Notes: generated by a model not told the origin, from the sequence alone. Positions 47,248-60,617 are shown, numbered from the stretch's first letter. The stretch: 64,000 nucleotides of DNA from Phormidium willei BDU 130791 (GCA_001637315.1 LSZA01000003.1:1-64000); one strand, 5' to 3'. Numbers and translations: made by a program.

Positions 47248-50200
47248 ATGGCCATTCGACTCAACTCAATCGGAAGCTTTGAAACCGGAATTTTTGACGA
47301 AAGCGCCGCAGAAATTGCCGCTCACGATCCAGCTAGCCAGCGCTTATTTGTCGTGAACGCCAATAGCGCTAGCATCGAAGTTTTAGACATCCGTGACCCC
47401 GGTAATCCCAGCAAACTCTTTGAGATTAACGCCACCAATCTCGGAGGAATTGCCAATAGTGTTGCCGTTAAGGATGGTCTGGTAGCCGTTGCCGTTGAAA
47501 ATAATAACACCCAGGAACCGGGACTGGTGGCCTTCTATGACATCAACGGAACCCTTCTCAACACAGTCCCCGTCGGTCCCTTGCCCGATATGCTCACTTT
47601 TACCCCCGATGGTCAGACCATCTTAGTGGCCAACGAAGGGGAACCCAACGATGACTATACCATCGACCCCGAAGGCTCGGTGAGTGTCATTGATATTAGT
47701 GCCGGTGTCGCTAACGCCACAGTCCGCACCGCCGATTTTACCGCCTTTAACGATCGCCGCCCAGAACTCCTCAACGCTGGCCTGCGCGTCTTTGGCCCCA
47801 ACGCCAGCGTCGCCCAAGACGTCGAACCCGAATATATCGCCGTGGCCCCAGCCGGCGATCGCGCTTTCGTCGCCCTACAAGAAAACAATGCCTTCGCCGT
47901 TGTCAACATCGCCGAAGCCCGGATTGAAGACATTGTTCCCTTTGGCTTTAAAGATCATAGCCGCCCCGAAAATGGTCTCGATGCCAGCGATCGCGACGAC
48001 GCCATCAACATCACCAGCCACCCCAACCTCGTCGGGATGTATCAACCCGATGCGATCGCCGTCTACGAAGCCAACGGGCAAACCTTCATCGTCACCGCCA
48101 ACGAAGGAGATGCCCGCGATTACGATGGCTTCAGTGAAGAAGCCCGCGTCAAAGACATCACCCTCGATCCCGACGCGTTCCCGGATTTCTGGACTGTACA
48201 AGCTGACGAAAACCTCGGTCGCCTTACCATCACCACCGTGAACGGACGCAGCGACGGAACCTTCTTTGACGCCGATCTCAGCGGTGAATCCCAAGTTCCC
48301 GCCGTCGAAACCGATGCCAGCGGCCGGGCCGTCTTCAAACTCAAGGACGACCAAACCGCCCTGCGCTATGACCTGAAAGTGGAAGGATTGGACTTTGGCC
48401 CCATTCTCGGACAAACTCCCCAAACCCCAGATACAGCCGATGATGTCACCCGGCTTCATCTTCACGCCGCCAATTCCGGTGAAAATGGCCCCGTGGCCCT
48501 AGGAATTCTCGACCCCGCCCAAGATCCCGACTTCAGCGCCACCATTAACGAGGATGGCTCAACCACCCTCAGCGGCGTCTGGCAAGACAGCGATGCCACC
48601 AACCAAGCCCTCAGTGCCTTTATTCCCAGTCTTCTCGCTGCCAACCCCGATGACGAAGTGGGGTTATACGTCAATATCCACACCGAAGCCAACCCCGATG
48701 GAGAACTGCGGGGACAAGTCACCGCCACCGAGGCCTACGACAAACTCTTTGCCTTTGGCGCTCGTTCCTTTGCCATTTGGGATACCCAAGGAAATCTGAT
48801 TGCTGATACCGGTTCGGACTTTGAACGCATTACCGCTGAACAGTTCCCAGATAACTTCAACTCCGACAACGACGAAAATAGTTTTGATACCCGCAGTGAC
48901 AACAAGGGGCCAGAACCCGAAGGCGTGGCGATTGGTCAAGTCAATGGACGTTCCTATGCCTTTGTCGGGTTAGAACGCATGGGCGGAATCATGACCTATG
49001 ACATTACCGACCCCAATAATCCCGTTTTTGTCAATTACCTCAATAACCGCGACTTCAATGGTGATCCTGAAGCCGGAACAGCAGGAGATTTAGGGGCTGA
49101 GGGCATTATTTTTATCACCCCTGAAGATAGCCCCAATGGTAATCCTCTGGTGGTGGTTGCCAATGAAGTGAGTGGAACCACCACACTCTTTAATGTTGCC
49201 TCCGATGAAGCCCCCACATCCCCTATCATGCCCTCCTCGAACCGTTGGCAGATTCTTCATGCGTCCGACTTAGAAGGCGGTGTGGGAGCGATCCAAGATG
49301 CGCCCAATTTTGCGGCTGTGGTGGAAGGATTGGAACTCGAGGCCCAAAATCAGGGAGTGAACTCGATTCTGCTTTCTGCTGGCGACAACTATCTACCGGG
49401 ACCGTTTTTTGCAGCGGCTGGAGATGGCTCGGTTCGTGAGACGCTACAAGGGGTCTATAGCGATTTGTTTGGCGTTGACTTGTCTGATATCCGAGAAGGG
49501 GTGGGCCGCTTTGATATCACCAATGCCAATGTCATTGGCTTTGATGCTTCGGCGGTCGGGAACCATGAATTTGACGCTGGAACCAGTACCTTTGCCGAAA
49601 TTATTGGTCCCGATATCCGGGGCGATGGGCCAGAGGATGTGCGTTGGTTGGGGGCGCAATTCCCCTATCTCTCAGCTAATTTAGACTTCTCGAACAGCAA
49701 TTTAGACGGGTTAGCGACCTCTGAGATTCTCCCGAGTACGGCGTTTGCGTCAACGCCTGATGACTTAAACGCTGCTGGGGCCGCGCCTAAACTGGCGCCC
49801 GCGACGATTATTGAACGCAACGGCGATCGCATCGGCGTCGTCGGCATTACAACCCCGATTGTGGAAACGATTTCCTCCACGGGAGATGTGGCAGTCATCG
49901 GCCCCAACAGCAATGACATGGCGGCCTTGGCTAATGTCATTCAACCCACTATCGACCAACTGCTCGGACAGGGAATTAATAAAATTGTCACCGTCAGTCA
50001 CTTGCAGCAGTTCCAACTCGAACAAGAGCTAATTCCCTTACTGCGAGGGGTGGATGTGGCCATTTCCGGTGGCTCAGACAGCATTCTCGCTAATCCGGAA
50101 ACGCGGCTACGGGCCGGCGATACGGCGACACTGGCCTATCCCGTTCTCAGTAACAACGCCGATGGCGAACCGGCGGTGATTGTCAGCACTGATGGCGAGT

Positions 50201-51465
50201 ATTCCTATGTCGGTCGTCTGGTGCTGGAGTTTGATGACAATGGCGTGCTACTCCCTGGGAGTATTAACCCCAATGAAAGCGGCCCCGTTCCCAGTGATGC
50301 TCAAGGCGTGAGTGAGATTTGGAGTCAGGCGGCTCCGGGTGAAGACCCGTTTGCTCCTGGACGCAAGGGAGCTGTGGTGCGTCAACTGACCGATGCTGTG
50401 CAAGGGGTTGTTACGGCCAAGGATCAGCAGATTTTCGGCACCAGTAGCGTCTTTATTGAAGGTCGCCGCGAGAAAGTTCGCACGGAGGAAACAACCCTCG
50501 GCAATTTGACGGCTGATGCTAATCTCTTTGCGGCTCAGCAGGTTGACCCAACGGTTCAGGTCTCTCTGAAAAATGGCGGTGGGATTCGCGCTGCCATTGG
50601 TGAAGTCATCGGAGATCGTGGTGATTTGGTTCCTCCGCAAGCTAATCCTCTTTCGGGTAAGGAAACGGGCCAGATTTCCCAGTTGGATATTGAAAACTCG
50701 CTGCGGTTTAATAATGAATTGACCCTCTTGACCCTCACCGCTGAGCAGGTACGGCAAGTTCTCGAACATGGGGTTGCTGAAAGTGCGCCAGGTCAGACAC
50801 CGGGACGATTCCCTCAAGTTGGCGGTCTCTCGTTTAGTTTTGATGCTACGTTACCTCCGGGCCAGCGGGTGCGATCGGCGGCGATCGTGGATGAGTCGGG
50901 TGATATTGTTGATCCGTTGGTGATTGGCGGTGAGGTCTTCGGCGATGGCGATCGCCCCATCCGCTTAGTGACCCTCAATTTCTTGGCTGAAGGCGGCGAT
51001 GGGTATCCGTTCGATGACTTTGTGGCTCAGAATCCGGCGTTTGCCAATGTGGTGGAGTTACCGGATATCTTGACGGAGGCGGGTGCAGCCACGGCGGCAA
51101 CCCCTGGCTCGGAACAGGATGCCCTGGCGGAGTATTTACTCACGTTAGGACCGTTCATGGAGCCGGAAACCCCCGCTCAAGTGGACACTCGTATTCAGGG
51201 GCTAACTGAACGCGAAGATGGGGTGTTTGACCCGTTAACGGGGATGCAGACCAATGACGTGGTTCGTCTCTTTATTGACACGCAACAACCCATCAATTTT
51301 GGGAAGTTTGTCGCTTTTGTCAATTCGGCTCAAGCTGGCTTCCGGGGTGACAATGGTTTAGGGGTCTTGTTTGGCGGCCAGGTTGATGGCATTTTCGAGA
51401 CCGGTGCGGATCCTTTATCGGGTCAGGGGCAACCGTTTTTGAGTGATGTCTTGGATTTGAGTTGA
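47248..51465 (+). CDS. Choice-of-anchor I / CHRD / 5'-nucleotidase multidomain protein
   Basis: The 1405-residue protein begins with a choice-of-anchor I beta-propeller-like domain (from residue 1; FVVNANSASIEVLDI, DGQTILVANEGEPNDDY). It is interrupted by a CHRD domain (about 345-500; LSGESQVPAVETDASGRAVF, NIHTEANPDGELRGQV) and resumes with FAFGARSFAIWD. From about 665 comes a metallophosphatase (ILHASDLEGG, LSAGDNYLPG, VGNHEFDAGT), then a 5'-nucleotidase C-terminal domain (about 1045-1330; ETTLGNLTADANLF, LKNGGGIRAAIGE). It probably hydrolyses extracellular nucleotides or phosphoesters. No signal peptide is seen; related proteins use type I secretion. Confidence 0.85.
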   Translation: MAIRLNSIGSFETGIFDESAAEIAAHDPASQRLFVVNANSASIEVLDIRDPGNPSKLFEINATNLGGIANSVAVKDGLVAVAVENNNTQEPGLVAFYDINGTLLNTVPVGPLPDMLTFTPDGQTILVANEGEPNDDYTIDPEGSVSVIDISAGVANATVRTADFTAFNDRRPELLNAGLRVFGPNASVAQDVEPEYIAVAPAGDRAFVALQENNAFAVVNIAEARIEDIVPFGFKDHSRPENGLDASDRDDAINITSHPNLVGMYQPDAIAVYEANGQTFIVTANEGDARDYDGFSEEARVKDITLDPDAFPDFWTVQADENLGRLTITTVNGRSDGTFFDADLSGESQVPAVETDASGRAVFKLKDDQTALRYDLKVEGLDFGPILGQTPQTPDTADDVTRLHLHAANSGENGPVALGILDPAQDPDFSATINEDGSTTLSGVWQDSDATNQALSAFIPSLLAANPDDEVGLYVNIHTEANPDGELRGQVTATEAYDKLFAFGARSFAIWDTQGNLIADTGSDFERITAEQFPDNFNSDNDENSFDTRSDNKGPEPEGVAIGQVNGRSYAFVGLERMGGIMTYDITDPNNPVFVNYLNNRDFNGDPEAGTAGDLGAEGIIFITPEDSPNGNPLVVVANEVSGTTTLFNVASDEAPTSPIMPSSNRWQILHASDLEGGVGAIQDAPNFAAVVEGLELEAQNQGVNSILLSAGDNYLPGPFFAAAGDGSVRETLQGVYSDLFGVDLSDIREGVGRFDITNANVIGFDASAVGNHEFDAGTSTFAEIIGPDIRGDGPEDVRWLGAQFPYLSANLDFSNSNLDGLATSEILPSTAFASTPDDLNAAGAAPKLAPATIIERNGDRIGVVGITTPIVETISSTGDVAVIGPNSNDMAALANVIQPTIDQLLGQGINKIVTVSHLQQFQLEQELIPLLRGVDVAISGGSDSILANPETRLRAGDTATLAYPVLSNNADGEPAVIVSTDGEYSYVGRLVLEFDDNGVLLPGSINPNESGPVPSDAQGVSEIWSQAAPGEDPFAPGRKGAVVRQLTDAVQGVVTAKDQQIFGTSSVFIEGRREKVRTEETTLGNLTADANLFAAQQVDPTVQVSLKNGGGIRAAIGEVIGDRGDLVPPQANPLSGKETGQISQLDIENSLRFNNELTLLTLTAEQVRQVLEHGVAESAPGQTPGRFPQVGGLSFSFDATLPPGQRVRSAAIVDESGDIVDPLVIGGEVFGDGDRPIRLVTLNFLAEGGDGYPFDDFVAQNPAFANVVELPDILTEAGAATAATPGSEQDALAEYLLTLGPFMEPETPAQVDTRIQGLTEREDGVFDPLTGMQTNDVVRLFIDTQQPINFGKFVAFVNSAQAGFRGDNGLGVLFGGQVDGIFETGADPLSGQGQPFLSDVLDLS

Positions 51466-51517
51466 AGGTTAGTGTGAGTTGAGTCGCCGTCCCAATGCAG
51501 CGCCTTGGATGACGTTA

Positions 51518-51922
51518 TCATTCAAGGCGGGCGGCGGCTGCCGCGATATGACCAGCCAAGATGCTGACAAATGCCTTCAGGCTAGTCATCGACGATAGTT
51601 GCGAAAACTTTCCAGAATTGATAGCAGCTCGTTTTGTGGCAAGAACAGTGGCCGCTGTGTACAACTGTTCTTGCATAAGTCGTTGACAGAGCAGATCATA
51701 TCGCTGGAGGTACGAGGCTCCCTCAAATTCTGGAAATACGGCAAAGTGTGGCGATGAACTTGACACAGGTTTTTGGGATTCTGGGGCATCCTCAACGATC
51801 ATCAGCCACCCCACAAAGGGACGAGGCTGCTTGCCAAATGCTCCTTCACGATAAGCCGTCCACAAATCTTGTGCTGTTCCAATCGCCTCCTCAGTTCGAT
51901 TATTAAAATTGTTACCAAACGA
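51518..51922 (-). pseudogene. Relic of an XhoI/PaeR7I-type restriction endonuclease (C-terminal half)
   Basis: Read on the minus strand from [20 protein letters not shown] to the stop at 51518, the segment matches the C-terminal half of the XhoI/PaeR7I family: [43 protein letters not shown] and LLCQRL. The N-terminal half with the nuclease centre is missing. The open frame continues upstream to 51976 but that part is out of frame with, and encoded over, a methyltransferase fragment. The remnant is therefore non-functional. Confidence 0.8.
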
Positions 51923-52075
51923 GATCCAAGATAAACTCCACCACCTCCTGGCGGGTGAAGATGGCGCCCCGTGCATCGGCTTGGGGATTGCAGGCTAACT
52001 GCTCAATCGCTGCCTGCACCTGGGGACTGACACTATGAGAATTGGGGAGATCGAGGCTCAGTTGTCTGAATGGCA
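51918..52075 (-). pseudogene. Relic of the XhoI-type DNA methyltransferase (N-terminus)
   Basis: From about TTG 52075, the minus strand reads LSLDLPNSHSVSPQVQAAIE and then [19 protein letters not shown], the N-terminus of the N6-adenine methyltransferase partner of PaeR7I/XhoI systems. It stops at TAA within the junction with the endonuclease relic, where the family would continue GY. The bases shared by both genes at the join are TCGTT (51917-51921). The catalytic NPPY-type motif region is gone. Confidence 0.65.
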
Positions 52076-52239
52076 AGAGGGGTCTTGTTGGAATTGATGA
52101 ATGCCTGTAGTTGATTGTATATTGCGGCGATCGCCCATCACTTGATTGATCGCCATCTCGCTAATGAGCCATCTGGCACGTCGTTTGCTCTCTCCCTTCA
52201 AAGACAATGGCACAATAGAGACAATCGAAGACCCTCGTC

Positions 52240-53136
52240 ATGGCAATTATCAATTCTCCTATGAGTACAACCGTTAACACGCCCACCCCTAAGGCTGAGT
52301 TGGCCGCGCAAGCCGTCGCCGACCATGCTTTGGCGGATTTTATCCAAGAAACCTTAGCCCTCACCCGGCGTCTGTTTATTCAACTACAACGCCGGCCCAC
52401 AACCCTCGTGGCCGGGATTATTCAACCGCTGATGTGGTTGATTCTCTTTGGGGCCTTGTTCCAAAATGCACCCGCTGGCCTGTTTGCCGAAAGTCAAAAC
52501 TATCTTCAGTTCCTCGGGGCTGGGGTGATTGTCTTTACCGCCTTCGCCGGCGCTCTCAATGCGGGCCTACCGATTATGTTCGATCGCGAGTTCGGATTCC
52601 TTAATCGCCTGCTGGTGGCTCCCCTCTCTAGCCGCTTCTCGATTGTTCTCGCCTCCACCATCTATATTGTCAGTCTCAGTTTCCTGCAAACCGCCGTGAT
52701 TATGGCCGCCGGAACCGTCATGGGGGCAGGACTTCCGGGATTGGCTGGCTTGGGTGCGATCGCCCTGTTCCTCTTTTTCCTCATCCTAGGGGTGACGGGC
52801 CTCAGTCTCGGCTTAGCCTTTGCGCTCCCAGGCCATGTGGAACTGATTGCGGCCATTTTCGTCACGAACTTACCGCTTCTATTTGCCAGTACTGCCCTGG
52901 CCCCTCTCTCCTTTATGCCAGCCTGGTTACAAGTAGTCGCCAGTCTCAACCCGCTCAGCTACGCCATTGAGCCAATTCGCTATCTCTATCTCCATGACAG
53001 TTGGAGCCTCGGCAGTATCGTCATGGAAGCACCCTTTGCTGATATTAGCTTCGGCGCGGCTCTGCTGGTGTTGTTTGTCTTTGCGATCGCGGCGTTAGCC
53101 CTAATTCAACCCCTACTCCGCCGTCGCTTCGCCTAA
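52240..53136 (+). CDS. ABC-2-type transporter permease
   Basis: The 298-residue protein has the DrrB/NodJ-like arrangement of six membrane segments (LVAGIIQPLMWLILFGALF, FLGAGVIVFTAFAGALNAGL, FLQTAVIMAAGTVMGAGLPG, GAALLVLFVFAIAALALIQP). The ABC-2 signature is around AFALPGHVELIAAIFVTNLP and LNPLSYAIEPIRYL. It exports a polysaccharide, lipid or drug together with an ATPase that is not encoded next to it. The start may be 52240 or the Met at 52261. It is divergent from the restriction relics. Confidence 0.85.
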   Translation: MAIINSPMSTTVNTPTPKAELAAQAVADHALADFIQETLALTRRLFIQLQRRPTTLVAGIIQPLMWLILFGALFQNAPAGLFAESQNYLQFLGAGVIVFTAFAGALNAGLPIMFDREFGFLNRLLVAPLSSRFSIVLASTIYIVSLSFLQTAVIMAAGTVMGAGLPGLAGLGAIALFLFFLILGVTGLSLGLAFALPGHVELIAAIFVTNLPLLFASTALAPLSFMPAWLQVVASLNPLSYAIEPIRYLYLHDSWSLGSIVMEAPFADISFGAALLVLFVFAIAALALIQPLLRRRFA

Positions 53137-53179
53137 GTCTCGATTCCCTTCGTCAATCCCCGTTTAGGAGGATCTATTT

Positions 53180-53542
53180 ATGAATCCCTTACGTTCTCTC
53201 GTTAGCACTTCCCTCACCCTCGTCGCCTTGGCCAGCAGTCTGGTTCTAGCGACGAGCGCCCAGGCCCAAAGCTCCCGTGATGTCCCTTCTAATGACCCTT
53301 TCCGCGATAGTGCCAACACCGGCGATCGCGACCCCATGCAAGGGGAAGGCGGCCTGGATATGTTAGACATCATCCACCGTAGCAACTTAAGCGGCGGTCA
53401 AACCCTAGAACAATTCCGTTCTGGACAAGAAGGTCGTCTCAACAATGCTGCCGATGATTTTCGCCGCCGTCAACTCGAACTCATCCGCCAACAAAATACG
53501 GTCTCAACCGATGAGTTAGAGTCCGCCAATCCCGACCACTAA
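53180..53542 (+). CDS. Small secreted hypothetical protein
   Basis: The 120-residue protein follows an AGGAGG ribosome site and has a clear signal peptide (LTLVALASSLVLATSAQAQ, cleavage near residue 30). The mature part is hydrophilic (SNDPFRDSANTGDRDPMQG, LDIIHRSNLSGGQTLEQFRS) with a basic helical end. Proteins of this type occur across cyanobacteria without known function. It follows the ABC permease by 43 bp on the same strand and ends before a strong terminator. Confidence 0.7.
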   Translation: MNPLRSLVSTSLTLVALASSLVLATSAQAQSSRDVPSNDPFRDSANTGDRDPMQGEGGLDMLDIIHRSNLSGGQTLEQFRSGQEGRLNNAADDFRRRQLELIRQQNTVSTDELESANPDH

Positions 53543-53559
53543 CCTCAGTTGCATACCAT

Positions 53560-53593
53560 AAAAAAAGATGGGAGTCAACCCCCATCTTTTTTT
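53560..53593. terminator. Bidirectional terminator between convergent genes
   Basis: AAAAAAAGATGGG pairs with CCCATCTTTTTTT around a short loop. The A run on one side and T run on the other allow termination from the small secreted protein gene and from apcE. Confidence 0.88.
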
Positions 53594-53674
53594 ATGTTGA
53601 TTGAAGTAGATGAACCCCAACGACAACGGTTGGGAGCCATGGTTTGGTTATATCACAACTCCCACCGACCCCTT

Positions 53675-56674
<3,000 letters not shown>

Positions 56675-57868
56675 ATGACAGATCGGTCTCAGATTAGCGC
56701 GGCAGTGCGCCAACTTTACAATACCTATCCCTTTCCACCTGAACCATTACTCGATACTCCTCCCCCTGGGTATAACTGGCGCTGGCATTGGCAAGCTGCC
56801 TACAACTTCTGCACGGGACGCAAACCGCCACGAGATGATGTGCAAATTCTCGATGCTGGCTGCGGAACCGGGGTGGGAACGGAATATCTGGTTCACCTCA
56901 ACCCCCAGGCCCAGGTGACGGGGATTGATCTCAGTGAGGAAGCCGTCAACGTGGCCCGCGAACGCTGTCGCCGTTCGGGAGCGGAACGGGTGACGCTCCA
57001 AAACCTCAGTCTTTACGATATTGGCCAGCTCGACACCCGCTTCGATTACATTAACTGTGTTGGGGTTCTACATCACCTGCCTGACCCCGTCGCCGGGATT
57101 CAAGCCTTGGCCCGTCAGTTGAAGCCTGGGGGATTGATGCACGTGTTCGTCTATGCGGAGTTGGGACGACGGGAGATTTATTTGGCTCAGCAGGCGTTAG
57201 GGTTGTTACAAGGGGGCGATCACGACAACTTCAAGGAAGGGGTACGCCTAGGCCGTCAACTGTTTCAGGCTCTCCCGGATACCAATCGCTTGGTGGTCGA
57301 AGACAAACGCCGCTGGTCCCTAGAAAATCACCGCGATGCTAATTTCGCCGATATGTATCTCCATCCTCAGGAGGTCGATTACAATATCGAAACCCTCTTT
57401 GGGTTGATTGATGCTTCGGGACTCTCGTTTGTGGGCTTTTCTAATCCCGCTTATTGGCAAATTGAACGCTTGATTGGCTCGGATGCTGAGTTACTGGCGC
57501 GATCGCAGCAGTTGCCCGAACGAGACTATTATCGCCTCGTCGAACTCCTAGACCCGGAACTGACTCACTACGAATTTTTCCTCTCTCGTCCTCCCCTCGA
57601 ACACTGGAACTGGCAAGACGATGAGACGTTACGCCAAGCCATCCCGGAGATTCATCCTTGTTTGCAAGGTTGGCCGAGTCAATCGTTGTTTAACTACGAT
57701 TATCAGATTGTGGATCTCTCTGAAGCAGAGTTTGCCTTGATGCAGGCCTGTGAGTATCACGAGACGACCGTTGGCGACCTTTGTGATCAACTCAGCCTTG
57801 ACCTGGACTCGGTGCGATCGCTGCAACAACAGCAACTGCTGCTGCTGACCCCAGCTAGCACAACCTAG
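56675..57868 (+). CDS. Class I SAM-dependent methyltransferase
   Basis: The 397-residue protein has a leading segment found in this cyanobacterial family (AVRQLYNTYPFPPEPLLDTP). A Rossmann methyltransferase domain (about 55-180) follows, with motif I ILDAGCGTGVGTEYL, TGIDLSEEAV and the motif-IV-like NCVGVLHHLPDP. The C-terminal 200 residues are helical with no recognised domain and end in a Gln/Leu run. The methyl acceptor is not predictable. It is divergent from apcE and precedes the ATP synthase operon by about 280 bp. Confidence 0.82.
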   Translation: MTDRSQISAAVRQLYNTYPFPPEPLLDTPPPGYNWRWHWQAAYNFCTGRKPPRDDVQILDAGCGTGVGTEYLVHLNPQAQVTGIDLSEEAVNVARERCRRSGAERVTLQNLSLYDIGQLDTRFDYINCVGVLHHLPDPVAGIQALARQLKPGGLMHVFVYAELGRREIYLAQQALGLLQGGDHDNFKEGVRLGRQLFQALPDTNRLVVEDKRRWSLENHRDANFADMYLHPQEVDYNIETLFGLIDASGLSFVGFSNPAYWQIERLIGSDAELLARSQQLPERDYYRLVELLDPELTHYEFFLSRPPLEHWNWQDDETLRQAIPEIHPCLQGWPSQSLFNYDYQIVDLSEAEFALMQACEYHETTVGDLCDQLSLDLDSVRSLQQQQLLLLTPASTT

Positions 57869-58152
57869 ATGCAGAACCGGAACCACCATGGCCGCTTGGG
57901 GCCAGCTAGACCCTCAACTTTACCTTGACCCTCAACATCTAGGGCAAAGTCGACGGCGGTTGGCGTACCGCACCGTGATATGATTGCTTCTGGTTTGGAT
58001 TAGTCCAGACGCTCCTTCTCGTCAGCCCGAAACGGTTGATTACATCCCATGACGGTTTGAAGCAAGACCTTTGAGTCCAATGAGTCAAACCTCATCGGCT
58101 GTCATTGACCCCATCGGTACGGCGTGACCTCGATGTAGGTGTTTTTTGCACT

Positions 58153-58701
58153 ATGCAGCCACGCTTTCAAGACAACCTCACGCCGTTGACGACCCGTCCT
58201 CGCTTTCGTCGATCTGATGACGAGTTTGGCCGCACAGTTGCCCCGATCTCGTCCCAGCCGATTCGCGTTTCTGCGCCTGCGGTGCAACCGGAAACGGTTA
58301 CCGTTGCTGAGGAGAGCCAATCCTCAGATGAGGAGTATTTCCAGCTTCAGAAGCAATTGTACCTCGTGACATTAGCCATTTCTGGAGCGGTCGTTGCCTC
58401 ACTTTGGTATTTGTACTCCCGTGATCTGGCCTTAAATTATTTAATTGGGGCGATCGTTGGCACAGTCTATTTACGCATGATGGCGAGAGATGTTGGTCGT
58501 CTCGGTCGGACGAAGGTTCGGTTGGGGAACGGACGGATGGCACTGTTTATCGGGCTAATGGTGATCGCCACCCAAGTTCAGCAGTTGCAAATTCTCCCCA
58601 CCTTCTTTGGGTTTATGACGTACAAAGTAGCGATTCTCGTCCATGTCCTGTTGACGACGTTCGCGCCGGACTCAAACTCTTCCAGGCAACCTGTCAATTG
58701 A
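58153..58701 (+). CDS. atpI: ATP synthase subunit I (AtpI/Atp1)
   Basis: The 182-residue protein read from ATG 58153 (frame open from 58105) has a charged N-terminus, then four membrane segments in the second half (LYLVTLAISGAVVASLWYLY, LALNYLIGAIVGTVYLRMM, ALFIGLMVIATQVQQL, VAILVHVLLTTFA). This is the AtpI assembly factor that opens ATP synthase operons and helps build the c-ring. It starts the operon; atpB follows 9 bp after its stop. Confidence 0.85.
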   Translation: MQPRFQDNLTPLTTRPRFRRSDDEFGRTVAPISSQPIRVSAPAVQPETVTVAEESQSSDEEYFQLQKQLYLVTLAISGAVVASLWYLYSRDLALNYLIGAIVGTVYLRMMARDVGRLGRTKVRLGNGRMALFIGLMVIATQVQQLQILPTFFGFMTYKVAILVHVLLTTFAPDSNSSRQPVN

Positions 58702-58710
58702 TGAGATAAC

Positions 58711-59454
58711 ATGCTCGACGTGCTACATACCGTTAACACTTTCCATTTGGCTAACTTGGAGGTCGGCCAACATTGGTACTGGGAAGTCGGTAGCCTCAAA
58801 CTTCACGGACAAGTTTTTCTGACCTCTTGGTTCGTGATCGCCGTGTTGGCGATCGTCTCAATTTTAGCAACCCGCAACCTGCAACGGGTTCCCAGCGGAC
58901 TTCAGAATTTTATGGAGTACGCCCTGGAGTTTATCCGGGATCTGGCCAAAACCCAGATTGGAGAAAAAGAGTATCGCCCCTGGGTTCCTTTCGTAGGGAC
59001 GTTATTTTTATTCATTTTCGTGTCAAACTGGTCTGGGGCGCTTGTTCCTTGGAAGCTCATTGAGCTACCTGCAAGTGAACTGGCGGCCCCCACCAACGAT
59101 ATCAACACGACGGTGGCATTGGCCTTGCTGACCTCCTTGGCCTACTTTTATGCCGGATTCAGCAAACGCGGGTTAGGCTACTTCGCCCGCTATATTGAGC
59201 CAACACCAATCCTTCTTCCAATTAACATTCTGGAAGATTTTACCAAACCCCTCTCCCTGAGTTTCCGTCTCTTTGGTAACATCTTAGCGGACGAATTAGT
59301 GGTAGCGGTTTTGGTTCTGTTGGTGCCGCTGTTCGTGCCATTGCCCGTAATGCTACTGGGATTATTTACCAGTGCCATTCAGGCGTTGATTTTCGCCACT
59401 CTTGCGGCTGCCTATATCGGTGAAGCCATGGAGGGACACGGTGACCATGATTAG
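58711..59454 (+). CDS. atpB: ATP synthase F0 subunit a
   Basis: The 247-residue integral membrane protein carries the essential Arg of the proton half-channel in [20 protein letters not shown]. It also has [12 protein letters not shown] and [20 protein letters not shown], the last two helices of subunit a. It forms the stator side of the proton path in the thylakoid membrane. Cyanobacterial literature also calls it atpI. The next gene is 171 bp downstream. Confidence 0.96.
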   Translation: MLDVLHTVNTFHLANLEVGQHWYWEVGSLKLHGQVFLTSWFVIAVLAIVSILATRNLQRVPSGLQNFMEYALEFIRDLAKTQIGEKEYRPWVPFVGTLFLFIFVSNWSGALVPWKLIELPASELAAPTNDINTTVALALLTSLAYFYAGFSKRGLGYFARYIEPTPILLPINILEDFTKPLSLSFRLFGNILADELVVAVLVLLVPLFVPLPVMLLGLFTSAIQALIFATLAAAYIGEAMEGHGDHD

Positions 59455-59622
59455 TCACTAACAGTCCCGTGGGGGTTGACGGCAAGACACGACTCCCCCA
59501 CACAATTAACCGAGACCGTTGGGTTTTCTCCGATGGAGAATCCTCAGTCGGACTCTGGACAACTCAAAAAATCGACAGTTTTTTGTCGTTTGACGTTTAA
59601 CTTAGACTGAAAAAAGGAGTAA

Positions 59623-59871
<249 letters not shown>

Positions 59872-59983
59872 TCAGTTTTCTGACGATAGGGGGTTCAGAG
59901 CCAGTTCAAGGACGTGAGTCCACGAACACGGGATTTCTGCACCCCCTATGCACGACAAGGAGGGTAAGGACAAACCTAACATT

Positions 59984-60466
59984 ATGCATTGGACAATCGT
60001 ACTGGCAACTGAAGCCACTCAAGAGGGCGGGTTGTTTGCTTTCGACGCAACCTTGCCCCTGATGGCTGTTCAGTTCATGATTTTGGTCGGGATTCTCAAT
60101 GCGGTGTTCTATAAACCGTTGACGAAATCCCTCGATGACCGAGATGACTACATCCGTGGTAAAACACAAAGCGCACAGGCGCGTCTAAAAGACGCTCAAG
60201 ACAAGAAGGCGAAGTACGAGCAAGAACTCGCCTCAAGTCGCCGACAGGCACAAGAGATTATTAATGCGGCTCGGGATGAGGCTGACAAAACCGCTGACGC
60301 TGAAATCGCTGAAGCCCAACGTCAAGCCAATGAGGAACGAGAACAAGCGGCGGCTGAGATTGAACAGCAGAAACAGGCGGCTTTTGCTCAAATTGACCGA
60401 CAGGTTGATGCACTCAGTCAGCAAATTCTCGAAAAGATCCTCGGTTCTGAACTCGTGAAACGTTAG
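59984..60466 (+). CDS. atpF2: ATP synthase F0 subunit b'
   Basis: The 160-residue protein is read from ATG 59984 ([15 protein letters not shown]); a frame open from 59948 adds 12 charged residues and overlaps the likely ribosome site, so it is less likely. It has one membrane helix ([18 protein letters not shown]) and a long coiled coil ([19 protein letters not shown]). Cyanobacteria carry two b-type stator subunits; this is b', also named atpG in the cyanobacterial naming. Confidence 0.93.
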   Translation: MHWTIVLATEATQEGGLFAFDATLPLMAVQFMILVGILNAVFYKPLTKSLDDRDDYIRGKTQSAQARLKDAQDKKAKYEQELASSRRQAQEIINAARDEADKTADAEIAEAQRQANEEREQAAAEIEQQKQAAFAQIDRQVDALSQQILEKILGSELVKR

Positions 60467-60617
60467 CGAGCGAGCGCGAGTCGGAGACGGTGACTGACAA
60501 TTGTGGTTATGAACGATTGTGAGTGACGGTCGATGTCTCGATTGAAAGATTGGGTCGTGGCTAGACCGCGATGACCAATCTGCGACGTAACATTTAAGCG
60601 ATTAAGGTTTAAGAATC

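Noticed and set aside
52100-52165. Short frame MAINQVMGDRRNIQSTTG upstream of the methyltransferase relic
   Set aside because: Out of frame with the relic and covers a HIP1 site; likely chance.
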